Notes under the pieces: model-generated | Seen by the model: only the letters and a program-made list of their open reading frames with translations | Told to the model about the DNA's origin: nothing | Databases searched by the model: none | Shown here: in pieces, positions 22,967 to 32,068 of the stretch | How positions within the stretch are numbered: position 1 is the stretch's first letter | Layout of the letters: each line of letters opens with the position of its first letter | Made by a program: the position numbers and the translations under genes | Assembly: GCF_000027005.1 (NCBI RefSeq) | Contig: NC_012965.1 | Coordinates: 1,351,001 to 1,415,000 of the forward strand | Direction of reading: 5' to 3' | DNA from: Komagataella phaffii GS115 | Taxonomy: Eukaryota > Ascomycota > Pichiomycetes > Pichiales > Pichiaceae | Length of the DNA stretch: 64,000 bases

Positions 22967-23940
22967 ATGGAATGGGTCGTGTCATTTCCTCAATGGCGGA
23001 AAGACCAAACCGATAAGGACGATTTTGAAAGTAGCGAGGCCTCATTGCTGGGCAATTATATCCTATGTTGTGGGGGGAAGGTGAAGACTGCAGCAGACCC
23101 CACAAACTTGGCCCGGATGATAGGTGTGGGCCTAATAATCATTACGCCTGCGGTTCTGTTTTACATTTTTGATAGCAACTGGTATTGGGAAAAAAGTCCC
23201 GCTATAGTTATATTATTTGCATACACATGGTTATTAGCATTAGGAAATTTTCTGCTAGCAGCATTTACCGACCCTGGAACTGTACCTCGTAATATCCACT
23301 TGAGCAGAGACGAAAGTGGAAATTCACCGCCCGAGTACTATAATGTGATCCGTCTGCCTGGAGCTCGCAAAGACGGAGTGTTCTCTCCTTCAGAAGAAGA
23401 GTCAGAAAGTAATGCTCAACCGAGATATCCGATTGAGATCAAGTACTGTACAACTTGCCACATTTGGAGGCCTCCAAGGACATCACATTGCGGAACTTGC
23501 GATTCATGTATTTCCGTTCACGACCATCATTGTGTATGGTTGAATAACTGTGTTGGTGTACACAATTATGGGTTTTTTTACGATTCTTAGCATTTTCCAT
23601 CCTGTGCTGTTCCTGGTTGATTGTGCTTGGATTTTTAAGGATGGCTCAAGATGGCGGAGCCACTAAGCGCCCAATATCACTTCTTCTGGGAATTTATGGA
23701 AGTCTAGGGATACTTTATCCACTTTTGCTGCTAGCATTCCACATGGTCATTATTTGGCAGGGAATCACCACAAGAGAATACCTTCATCTTACCAAAGAGC
23801 ATCAATTGAGCATGAAGGATGTGTTTCGCATCTGGAAATTTAATCCACACAATGTATCACCTATAAAGAACTTTGCAATACAGACGAACAGACAGAGGGT
23901 AAAAAGATCAAGACCTCCTAGCAATAATACAAAAACATAA
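22967..23940 (+). CDS. ERF2: Palmitoyltransferase Erf2 (DHHC), apparent frameshift
   Basis: A DHHC S-acyltransferase that with Erf4 palmitoylates Ras at the ER. The first part (22967-23590) has two hydrophobic segments, DPGTVPRN, and the Cys-rich domain KYCTTCHIWRPPRTSHC...DHHCVWLNNCVG. It then stops soon after GFF. The second part, from about 23580 to 23940, supplies the third and fourth membrane segments and TTREYL, followed by a basic C-terminus. The break lies at a T7 run (23573-23579): one extra T gives GFFLRFLAFSIL and a continuous protein of about 324 residues. The family normally has four membrane segments, so the joined form is expected. The start is 122 bases from the divergent MGR3-like gene. 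Confidence 0.85.
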
Positions 23941-24028
23941 AGACCCATGTCTTGGTCTATTCACCTAAGCCAATTCAGACTGAAATGAGTTTCCAACATG
24001 TAATTCTTCAGGTTTGAGCATATATGTA

Positions 24029-24600
24029 TTATGCGTCTATTTCAAATTCTTGATAGTAGTTCTCTTCATAATTCCCACATGCATCACAAAACATTTCTTT
24101 CAATAAAGGCTGACACCATTTAACTTTTCGTTTCCAATCTACCGTCTTATTCAGACATTTTAGGTGAGTTTTATCATCCTCTACGTATAAAAGTTCCATC
24201 ATTTATATGATCTTGATCTAATTCTTTCATGTATGCACCTTTTTCACTCTCTACATTAAGATAAGAGACATAATCCAATTCTATTTTGTTCTGATTGATT
24301 GTATATTCCTATTCTGTTCTCAGGATACACTGACTCTTCTGGAGTTGAATTATACATTTCAATGTGCATTAAGTATTCTTCCAACTCCACTTCTAATACC
24401 GATACACAGCAAAAACCCACATTTTTCGCTTTTAATATTATATCATCGTTCTCTCTTATAATAAAATAATAGGGAAGCTCACCCGTCAAGTCTACAGAAA
24501 TGCAGTTTGATTTCTTCTTCGTTTTTCACTTTAACAAAAGATAGTTTATAGTAGCTATTTATGACACCAGTTGTTGGAATAGAAAAATCCCATTTCAGGT
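24029..24600 (-). pseudogene. Decayed AT-rich coding remnant, at least three frameshifts
   Basis: The minus strand holds four successive protein-like frames, each overlapping the next. The first (from about 24600) contains KYLKWDFSIPTTGVINSYYK. The second (24489-24256) contains VDLTGELPYYFIIREND. The third contains YLNVESEKGAYMKELDQDH. The fourth (24202-24029, 57 codons from ATG) ends FEIDA and holds a Cys pattern CLNK...WCQP...FCDACG that could bind zinc. Each change is a shift of one base in the same direction and none sits in a homopolymer. I do not recognise the family. Alternatives are chance open frames in AT-rich DNA or a gene with tiny introns; the continuity argues for a recently broken gene. 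Confidence 0.5.
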
Positions 24601-24832
24601 ATTTCCCTATTTACCAGATATACCGGATACATGTTCTTTAAACTGAACCTTCGTAAGATCTCACTGAAAAGTCAACCCGGAGTATGTATGTAATCTCGCG
24701 GGTTTCTTTCTTTTTCCACTTATTTTTTGTTCCTCCATATAATTGTGCATATCTCCTACTATTTTTCTTCCCCATTTTTTTGACATTAAGGAAGAAAAAA
24801 AAACAAGACATTATTAGTGCTACCATACAAGC

Positions 24833-25597
24833 ATGAAACTATTCTCTTCACAGCACGACTTCCAGTATCCTTGGGCTTCGGTTACAGCTGCCAATTGGGT
24901 CAAGTATCCCAACGAAGTTTCCACACATGTTGTTGCCGTTGACGTTCTTCGCAGAGAAGTTGATCACACGACAGGAATGCTGATCACAGAACGTCTAATC
25001 ACCTGCGAACAACCAATCCCACAATGGTTGCGTTGTTTTGTGGGAGGGCAGAACCGATCCTATGTGAGAGAGGTATCCACGGTAGATCCAAGTGCCCGCA
25101 CACTCACCATGCGTTCCTGCAACCTTACCATGAGTAACCTGCTGAAAGTTTACGAAACATGCGTTTACAAACCTTCGGAGTCAGATCCCGATAACCAGAC
25201 AACATTTTACCAATCGGCTGAAATCACCGCTTATGCCACGTTTAAACGTATATGTGACAAGATTGAGGACTGGTCGGTGGAAAGGTTTGACCAGAACGCA
25301 AAGAAGGGAAAGATTGGGTTCGAAAGCGTCCTGAAACTTCTGGATGAGAAACTCGATATAGGCAACAAGTTCATTGATGAAGTGAGCGGCAAAACTGTGG
25401 GCGTAATCCACGATGTGAGTGACAAAACCGTCGATGTCATCAATGAGGTCAGTGATAAGACCGTAGACGTTCTCCATGAAGTTAGCGACAAAACTGTCGT
25501 TGCTATCTCAGATGTAAGCGTGAAGACCGTTGGGGTGTTGGGCCATCTCACCCAAGGTCTAGTTTCCATCTCTTCTGGCATTTTCGGTAGAGGATGA
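24833..25597 (+). CDS. UPS2: PRELI/MSF1-domain protein Ups2, with 11-residue repeat tail
   Basis: A 254-residue member of the PRELI-like lipid-transfer family of the mitochondrial intermembrane space. Ups2 with Mdm35 moves phosphatidylserine. The domain covers about residues 1-170 and starts MKLFSSQHDFQYPW, followed by AANWVKYPNE, VDVLRRE, LTMRSCNLTM and LLKVYETC, all typical of Ups2/Ups3. The remaining C-terminus is unusual: five tandem 11-residue units of the form VSxKTVxVIxx at about 184-238, which S. cerevisiae Ups2 does not have. The lipid-binding domain itself looks complete. Confidence 0.85.
   Translation: MKLFSSQHDFQYPWASVTAANWVKYPNEVSTHVVAVDVLRREVDHTTGMLITERLITCEQPIPQWLRCFVGGQNRSYVREVSTVDPSARTLTMRSCNLTMSNLLKVYETCVYKPSESDPDNQTTFYQSAEITAYATFKRICDKIEDWSVERFDQNAKKGKIGFESVLKLLDEKLDIGNKFIDEVSGKTVGVIHDVSDKTVDVINEVSDKTVDVLHEVSDKTVVAISDVSVKTVGVLGHLTQGLVSISSGIFGRG
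25382..25546 (+). repeat. Five tandem 33-bp repeats in UPS2
   Basis: Units begin at 25382, 25415, 25448, 25481 and 25514 and encode VSGKTVGVIHD, VSDKTVDVINE, VSDKTVDVLHE, VSDKTVVAISD and VSVKTVGVLGH. The protein repeat is much better conserved than the DNA: third positions vary freely between units (GTG, GTC, GTT, GTA for the first Val). This argues for selection on the peptide. An 11-residue period suits an amphipathic 3-11 helix, as in lipid-droplet and apolipoprotein repeats. Confidence 0.85.
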
Positions 25598-25858
25598 TTT
25601 TTCAAAAGTTTTCAAGAGTTTGTAACAGGTGTTTTTCAGAGGTTATTATTATTGCATGTAGATAGATTTTATGCTACGGGGAGGAAAGGACGTATTAGCT
25701 ATGTACTATAATTAAAAAGGATATTTATCATCTCAATCCATAAAAAGGGTCTAATCTTTGAATACGTGGTATACCGAGCATCCGCAAAAAGAAATTTGTC
25801 TAGGATGAGATTATTTTTTTTTTTTTTTAGTAGTAGTTTTTTTTCAGATCCTGCCATA

Positions 25859-26407
25859 ATGACAGAGATTCAAAGCCGGGTAGACGACGAGAACTACAAC
25901 CTTTTACCGCAGGATTCTAGGGACATGCTGTTGGAGTCTCTGATCAATTCTTCCTTTGCAAGACAACAGGATAACAGCAACGGCAACATTGATGACCTGA
26001 TCTCAAAAACTCTTCAAGAACTGGGATCCCAAATGCCCTTGCACCAGCATGACGATGTAGGGTGCCAATTAGTACCAACTCCGGACTCTCTATCCCCTGA
26101 GCTGTCTCCGTTCTATTTGGAGAAAGATAAGATCAGTGACAACAAGTTTCTCAAGAGTTTTGACTTCCTAAAGACCAACTATCTGAACTTATGTGAAACA
26201 TTTAATCGATTGCTTACAAAGCTCAATCTCACAACCATGGAAAACCAAGAAATCCATGAGGAGAACATGGAGCTTAAGAGATTGTTGGAAGCCTCTTTAG
26301 CGGACAACCACAGACTTAGACAACAACTGAATAAACTCGGCAACTACAAACAGCCTCTGGGCACCGGCATTGTCATTCCCGTCAGGAAGAGACAGAAAAC
26401 AGCATGA
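25859..26407 (+). CDS. Small coiled-coil protein of unknown function
   Basis: A 182-residue protein starting MTEIQSRVDDENYN. The first 100 residues are acidic with a Pro/Ser-rich patch (PTPDSLSPELSP). Residues about 112-168 form a heptad-like, Leu-rich coiled coil (ENMELKRLLEASLADNHRLR). A basic end RKRQKTA may be a nuclear localisation signal. The frame is open back to 25766, but that part is encoded by long T tracts, and the ATG at 25859 directly precedes protein-like sequence. I do not recognise the family. Confidence 0.6.
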   Translation: MTEIQSRVDDENYNLLPQDSRDMLLESLINSSFARQQDNSNGNIDDLISKTLQELGSQMPLHQHDDVGCQLVPTPDSLSPELSPFYLEKDKISDNKFLKSFDFLKTNYLNLCETFNRLLTKLNLTTMENQEIHEENMELKRLLEASLADNHRLRQQLNKLGNYKQPLGTGIVIPVRKRQKTA

Positions 26408-26545
26408 GAGTACCCTCTCAACCAAGAATCATTTAGCATGTAGACAAATTGTCATTCTAGCATGACCGAGAAATATTACCATACAATATGCATTATAGGA
26501 GAACCACTTCAATTAAATAACTAATAGTGTTTTCTAAAGATTAAC

Positions 26546-27052
<507 letters not shown>

Positions 27053-27144
27053 CTAGAAGAGAATTTCGTCGAGGTAGTTTTTTTTTTCTATGCGGAACAG
27101 ATTAGATGTTCGCGCGTCAGTCAGGGTGTGTGCCCTTAAACGCT

Positions 27145-27159
27145 CACGTGTGTCACGTG
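27145..27159. promoter_or_regulatory. Tandem CACGTG (Cbf1-type) sites upstream of RPS31
   Basis: CACGTG occurs at 27145-27150 and 27154-27159; the second lies in GTCACGTGA, the full Cbf1 consensus. They are 9 bases apart and about 147-162 bases upstream of the RPS31 ATG. Cbf1 sites mark ribosomal-protein promoters in Candida-type yeasts that do not rely on Rap1 as S. cerevisiae does. Binding here is inferred. Confidence 0.55.
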
Positions 27160-27192
27160 AAACACTAGAATGAACCTGCCATCCGCCATCTA

Positions 27193-27837
27193 TCACATAT
27201 CTAGATCACTTTCTGAGTCTGATTTTGACTGATCCACCTTGTTTTGGACCTTGTTTCTCAGGTTGCTAAAATCGACAGTTCTTCGTTCCACAATTCCACT
27301 ATCTAAGAGTAACTCCTCTAAAGCTTCTAGCTCAAAATTGGTCTGAGAATTACTTAATCTGTCAAATCCGACAATTCTATCCCTTTCTAATCCTTTGTAG
27401 TACAATACAACACATGGAAGCACTTTGATACCAAGCTTTGCAACTAAAAATGGAGCTCTATGTGCTTCAATTCTGAAAAAACGCGTTCCAATATGTTTGG
27501 TGCTGATTATAGACAGCTTCTCATCCATGATACGGCAAGTGCTAAACGATGGGTTAAAGAAATGGATCACAACACGTTCGCTATCAACAGTTTCTTTCAA
27601 TAGTTCGTCATCAGTATCTATTGTTTTCATGTTACCGTGGTCATTGAGGTTGATGTTTGAACTATGGTCCTTGATCTTGGTAATCTCCTGTTTTAACTGT
27701 TGGATTCTCTCTGCTCTGTATTTGGCCAAGAATTGATCCTCAATATCTTTTTCCAGCTCGTCAAACAATTCGTCCTCATCGCCATCATCTCCAAGAATCA
27801 ATCGATCTTGATATTTTTCGGCGTATTTGCTTTCCAT
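27193..27837 (-). CDS. PLP1: Phosducin-like protein Plp1 (TXNDC9-type)
   Basis: A 214-residue thioredoxin-fold protein that acts as a cofactor of the CCT/TRiC chaperonin in tubulin and actin folding. After an acidic, helical N-terminus (about 1-80) comes VVIHFFNPSFSTCRIMDEKL. This is the thioredoxin-like strand and helix without a CxxC active site, as expected for phosducin-like proteins. It is followed by FFRIEAHRAPFLVAKLGIKVLPCVVLY and an acidic end SDSESDLDM. The length is close to S. cerevisiae Plp1 (230). Confidence 0.88.
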   Translation of the reverse strand: MESKYAEKYQDRLILGDDGDEDELFDELEKDIEDQFLAKYRAERIQQLKQEITKIKDHSSNINLNDHGNMKTIDTDDELLKETVDSERVVIHFFNPSFSTCRIMDEKLSIISTKHIGTRFFRIEAHRAPFLVAKLGIKVLPCVVLYYKGLERDRIVGFDRLSNSQTNFELEALEELLLDSGIVERRTVDFSNLRNKVQNKVDQSKSDSESDLDM

Positions 27838-28104
27838 TAGTTCAATGGAGGTGTAGATGAGATAGAGCCGCGCGAATGATAAAAGAAGAGGACCAGCTTA
27901 AGTTGTAGTACACGCTATGTATGGTTGGAAGATCTAATTCTAGTGGTAGGATTATTCCTACGGGTTAACAAAGTCTGCGATTATAGGCTATAAACAATTG
28001 TCCCATTCAAATAGCTGCCCATTGGGTTTAGTTGACGTTAGTAAGACTAGCCAGATATCCGCGAAACAAGCTGTCTTACATCAACCGTCCTTCATAAACT
28101 CAAT

Positions 28105-29448
28105 ATGGAGACGAAGGTCAAAAAAATAAGGGTGGTAAAGCCTAAAGCCAAACAGCTGGATAAGAATTCTCCGGAATACTTGGACAGCTTGATTAAATCT
28201 CTGTTCAGAGGCAGACAAGTGGGCTCTTTACAAGATCAATTACCTGCTTTGACCACGTCAACTGATGTAGATAAGCAGTTGTATGCATTGATTGGACTGC
28301 TTTTCAAAAACTTCATCTTCAACTGGTATCCAGGAGATCAGTCTGAGCTTACACACGAGCTAGTTGGGATCACAGCACATGTGACTAGAAACCTACAGCA
28401 GCGTATCAATTCATTTGAGGTTTATGAAATGCTGTTAGATGATACATTCACGATACTCAACTTACATCTGGAAAAGATAAAGTACAGCAAGAAGGTTACC
28501 ACTTCGAGGTTTGACAAAAGCTCAGGAGATAGTTGGGCTGATACTTTCAAAGTAATGTCAACTCACCCTGCATTGGTGGATCCAAGGACTCAAGCTCGAT
28601 ACTTGGAGATAATAACAGACTGCATTACCCCTCTACTATTACCATATGATGAATGGGACTCCACGGTAGCAAAAGACATTTTCGGAAATATTTTGAATGG
28701 AATTTTGTTAAAGAACTGTGTGGAAAACTTGAGTGAAGCATACATGATATGGGATATAATCGAGTTGGGCTGTAAAGTGATTATTGAAAAGCAGGAGAAC
28801 AATAAGGAACAAGAACCAAACAGATATAACAGTTTTTTTTCAACTCAGTGGATATCAAACGCAATTAGGTCTCTGTCTCATTTTGCGGCGTACTCAACTT
28901 CAGTCAATGTTAAACGAGATTATCAAGGCTCCCTTACCAACTATGCCATATTTCCGTTCTTGAATAAGCTTCTAGAGGTTGAGAGTAAAATTCCATTATT
29001 TGTGGGAATAGTAAAACTTTCATTTACGTTTCTGACGGATAGAGGAAATAAACTGCTGCATAATTTGGCAACTAATTTATTAGCCAAATCGATTTTGAAC
29101 GACGCATTCATATCAAATGGGATCAAAACCATTCGAAACATGTATTTTCCCGGAGATACAGTATTTATTAGAGAACAAAAGTTCATTCCTCAAACGGATA
29201 CAGAAATTGAGGAATACAGACAAAAATGCAGAGCTATGGTACTGAAAACCCTAAGTTTAGACTCCTTGAAACACGTCCGTTTTCTGGTAACGGAAACTGA
29301 TGTGGACAACTTCCTTAACTCTTTTCTGAACAAAGACGTCAATAAAGAGCTGGTAATGAACTTACTAGACTTGATATTGGGAAAGCTGTTCCCTGAACTT
29401 ATGGAATATACAGAAAACGAAATCAAAGCTCATTCCATGGTCCATTAG
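28105..29448 (+). CDS. PXA-domain protein
   Basis: A 447-residue protein with a basic start (KKIRVVKPKAK) and a PXA-like domain at about 20-215. Within it are FNWYPGDQSELTHELVGI and HPALVDPRTQARYLEIITDCITPLLLP, as in the PXA region of sorting nexins such as Mdm1/Snx13. No PX, RGS or membrane segment is visible, so it is a PXA-only protein. A role in membrane contact or endosomal lipid handling is inference. Its last 26 bases overlap the end of the convergent PUS5. Confidence 0.65.
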   Translation: METKVKKIRVVKPKAKQLDKNSPEYLDSLIKSLFRGRQVGSLQDQLPALTTSTDVDKQLYALIGLLFKNFIFNWYPGDQSELTHELVGITAHVTRNLQQRINSFEVYEMLLDDTFTILNLHLEKIKYSKKVTTSRFDKSSGDSWADTFKVMSTHPALVDPRTQARYLEIITDCITPLLLPYDEWDSTVAKDIFGNILNGILLKNCVENLSEAYMIWDIIELGCKVIIEKQENNKEQEPNRYNSFFSTQWISNAIRSLSHFAAYSTSVNVKRDYQGSLTNYAIFPFLNKLLEVESKIPLFVGIVKLSFTFLTDRGNKLLHNLATNLLAKSILNDAFISNGIKTIRNMYFPGDTVFIREQKFIPQTDTEIEEYRQKCRAMVLKTLSLDSLKHVRFLVTETDVDNFLNSFLNKDVNKELVMNLLDLILGKLFPELMEYTENEIKAHSMVH

Positions 29449-30172
29449 ACAACCCAGCATATTTCCACATTTCTTTTCCATACTCCAAAGGAATGTCGAA
29501 CTGAAACTTTTTAAGTCCTACTTTCAAACTGAGAAAGCAGCTGTGCAAAGCAATCTGATTATGGTACTGAGGAAACTCTAGTTGAGCACCGTATTTAACG
29601 TCATTAACAATAGTCGTTCCGAAAACCTGTTTTATCTGCCTTCTTATTTGATGTTTCCTACCGGTGATCAGTTCAAACATCAAGGGGAACTTATCATGCA
29701 TTGGACGACAGGACTCTATTGTACGAACTTTTGAAAGCAGCAATTTACTAGAACTATTTGATTCGTCAATATCTTGGGTCTCCAACAACCTCCACCCATC
29801 TGAAGTTTTCGGAAGCTGTTCGTAAATTGAAGTCACTGGCTTATTTAGTAGTGCTATGTATCTTTTTGTTAAAATATAACCTTTATTAGAGGATCTGTGT
29901 CTGCCATCAAGAATATTATTGCTCAAGGCTTGCATATTTCTGTGAAACATACGGGCTGTGTATTTATTGGTTGAAACGACCAAGCCCCCGGTGGTCTCAT
30001 AGTCCAATCGTTGTACCTGACGCAATGTGGTCTGAAGTTGTTTCTCAAGCAACGGAAGCAGCTCGTTGGATTTGTCTCTATTTCCCTGTCTGAATGAAGG
30101 AGGCTGCGTATAGATACCAGGCGGTTTATTTATGACCAAAAATCCTGGCCCTTCAAAGAAAGGGCGGATCAT
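29423..30172 (-). CDS. PUS5: RluA-family pseudouridine synthase Pus5
   Basis: A 249-residue RNA pseudouridine synthase; the S. cerevisiae enzyme modifies mitochondrial 21S rRNA and has 254 residues. Motifs are FLVINKPPGIYTQP (motif I), QRLDYETTGGLVVSTN with the catalytic Asp (RLDxxTxG), KRYIALL, and FELITGRKHQIRRQ. The open frame extends to a TTG at 30235, but the first ATG is at 30172 (MIRPFFEGPG), directly before the domain. A classic long presequence is not evident. Confidence 0.85.
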   Translation of the reverse strand: MIRPFFEGPGFLVINKPPGIYTQPPSFRQGNRDKSNELLPLLEKQLQTTLRQVQRLDYETTGGLVVSTNKYTARMFHRNMQALSNNILDGRHRSSNKGYILTKRYIALLNKPVTSIYEQLPKTSDGWRLLETQDIDESNSSSKLLLSKVRTIESCRPMHDKFPLMFELITGRKHQIRRQIKQVFGTTIVNDVKYGAQLEFPQYHNQIALHSCFLSLKVGLKKFQFDIPLEYGKEMWKYAGLSNGPWNEL

Positions 30173-30502
30173 TGGTAATGGATTGAGAGGGTCATTTTTC
30201 TGATAAGATGTCTGGCAAACCGCGACTGTAGTCAAAATTCAGTAAATGTCAGGTCAAGGAGAGATAACACAACAGACTAGCCATTATCTTTGACAGCTCC
30301 CCCGATTGGCATTTGGATGTCTTGTTGTCTTAGTTTTCCTCAATAGTATGTCAAAATGACCATTAAACGGCCTCCTTGTAGTTCCACTTACCTTTGGCAT
30401 TGTGGCCCTCGAAAAAAACTTAGATCATCTCACAGAAAGTGGACTGAGTAGACTGGAACAAAACTCCTTCTTCTTGCTCACTAGAGTTTAATTCACCCTA
30501 TC
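30173..30502. promoter_or_regulatory. Divergent promoter PUS5 / COQ4
   Basis: A 330-base spacer between two genes for mitochondrial proteins transcribed in opposite directions. No consensus site stands out. Confidence 0.3.
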
Positions 30503-31414
30503 ATGTTGATAGTCCAACAATTTCAGAAGCGGAGTTTCATTATCCCGTCCCTGATCTCTTCTGGCCTATCCTATCTTAGCAAGGATATCAGGTTGGCTGA
30601 TAAAATGGAGGATGGTGAATTACACTTCCCTAAAACAGAATTCGAAAAATCCCAAAACACATCAAGACCTTTGTTCCAAAGACCAGAGCCCAATTATCCA
30701 GGACATGTTCCCCTGTACAACTTTGAGAAACTACTCATGTTTTTAGGTTCTTCAATTGGAGCTTTTGTCAATCCCACGAACAATAACTTCATCGTTTCTC
30801 TCGGTGAGTCAACTGCGTTCCCCTGGGTGTTGAATAGACTAAGAACGCAAATGCTAAACGATCCTAGCGGCAGGCAAATATTGAAAGAGAGGCCTCATAT
30901 GACATCAAAGAGTTTGAATTTAGACGAGCTGAAAAATTATCCCGATAATTCACTGGGCAAGTCCTATTTTCTCTGGTTAGAAAGAGAAGGCGTTTCTCCA
31001 GACACAAGAGTTCCTGTGAAGTATATAACCGATCCTGAACTTGCCTTTGTCTTCCAAAGATACAGAGAGTGTCATGACTTTTATCACACAATTACCGGAT
31101 TGCCAATTGTAAGAGAGGGGGAAATTGCTTTGAAGCTGTTCGAATTTATGAATCTGGGGATACCAATGACTGGTCTGGGTGCCCTTTTTGCTCCAATTCC
31201 TATTAAAAGTTCTCAAAGACGCAGGTTACTGAGTGTATACTATCCATGGGCAGTAAAGAACGGAACAATATGCAAGCCTCTGATCAACGTTTATTGGGAG
31301 AAGATAATGAAGAAAGATATCGATGTATTGAGATCCGAACTCGGGATAGAGAAGCCTCCCGACATGAGAGAGCTGAGGAAGAAGGCAAGGTCAAAGAAGA
31401 AGCAGGTTGCTTAG
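30503..31414 (+). CDS. COQ4: Ubiquinone biosynthesis protein Coq4
   Basis: A 303-residue mitochondrial matrix protein of the coenzyme Q synthesis complex. The N-terminus is basic and hydrophobic (LIVQQFQKRSFIIPSLISS), fitting a presequence. The zinc motif HDxxH appears as ECHDFYHTITGLP near residue 190, followed by the conserved Glu about 12 residues later. GHVPLYNFEKLLMFLGSSIGA and the lysine-rich end RKKARSKKKQ are typical. Length is as in the family (335 in S. cerevisiae). CDD1 starts 99 bases downstream on the same strand. Confidence 0.95.
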   Translation: MLIVQQFQKRSFIIPSLISSGLSYLSKDIRLADKMEDGELHFPKTEFEKSQNTSRPLFQRPEPNYPGHVPLYNFEKLLMFLGSSIGAFVNPTNNNFIVSLGESTAFPWVLNRLRTQMLNDPSGRQILKERPHMTSKSLNLDELKNYPDNSLGKSYFLWLEREGVSPDTRVPVKYITDPELAFVFQRYRECHDFYHTITGLPIVREGEIALKLFEFMNLGIPMTGLGALFAPIPIKSSQRRRLLSVYYPWAVKNGTICKPLINVYWEKIMKKDIDVLRSELGIEKPPDMRELRKKARSKKKQVA

Positions 31415-31513
31415 TCTGTATTGCTTATATAATGACAAACATGAACACGATAACTAGATGGTTCGCGTGCATTATTTACGTAGACGGCATCTCACTATCC
31501 TATCTCCACCCTG

Positions 31514-32038
31514 ATGCCTCAATTGGACTTGAATAACCTGCAGCCACCATTCTCCCAAGACCACAGGGGTCTTACTGATGTGGAATTTGAGACACTTAAA
31601 ACCAAGGCCCTGGAAGGTACGATCTTAGGCTGAAACAGTGAAACACGATTCTTACTAACCACTATTCCAGCCAGAAACTTATCATACTCACCTTATTCAA
31701 ACTTCAAAGTCGGATGTAGCATTCTGCTGCCCGATAATACTTTTATAAAGGGAGCAAACGTTGAGAACGCCAGCTATGGTGCTTGCATTTGCGCTGAAAG
31801 AACCACGATAACTCATGCCGTAATGTTGGGCCATAGATCCTTCAAAGCCCTAGCAGTATCCACAGAACTGGAATCAATTGCATCACCGTGTGGAATTTGT
31901 AGACAAGTGATCAGAGAGTTTGCAGATGAGAAACTTACTTTGCCCATCTTTATGTTCAATAAAGACGGATCAAAGTTTGTGAAAATGACACTAGACGACT
32001 TGTTACCGTTGAGTTTCGGGCCAGAACAATTACAATAG
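31514..32038 (+). CDS. CDD1: Cytidine deaminase Cdd1 (one intron)
   Basis: Spliced from exon 1 (31514-31616) and exon 2 (31671-32038) to give 156 residues. Exon 1 encodes MPQLDLNNLQPPF to KTKALE; exon 2 supplies RNLSYSPYSNFKVG and the rest. Zinc ligands and catalysis are visible as CAERT (Cys75 and the proton-shuttle Glu77) and SPCGICRQV (Cys108, Cys111). It converts cytidine and deoxycytidine to uridine forms in pyrimidine salvage. Without the intron the frame would lack the SPYSNFKVG substrate-binding strand and the first zinc ligand, so splicing is required. No initiating ATG precedes the motif in exon 2. Confidence 0.92.
31617..31670 (+). other. Intron of CDD1, 54 nt
   Basis: The donor is GTACGA, the branch site is a perfect TACTAAC (31653-31659), and the acceptor TTCCAG ends at 31670. 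Splicing joins GAA G to CC AGA, restoring one continuous deaminase frame. Confidence 0.9.
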
Positions 32039-32068
32039 AATGCAAAATTACATTTCGTCTATAATCTG

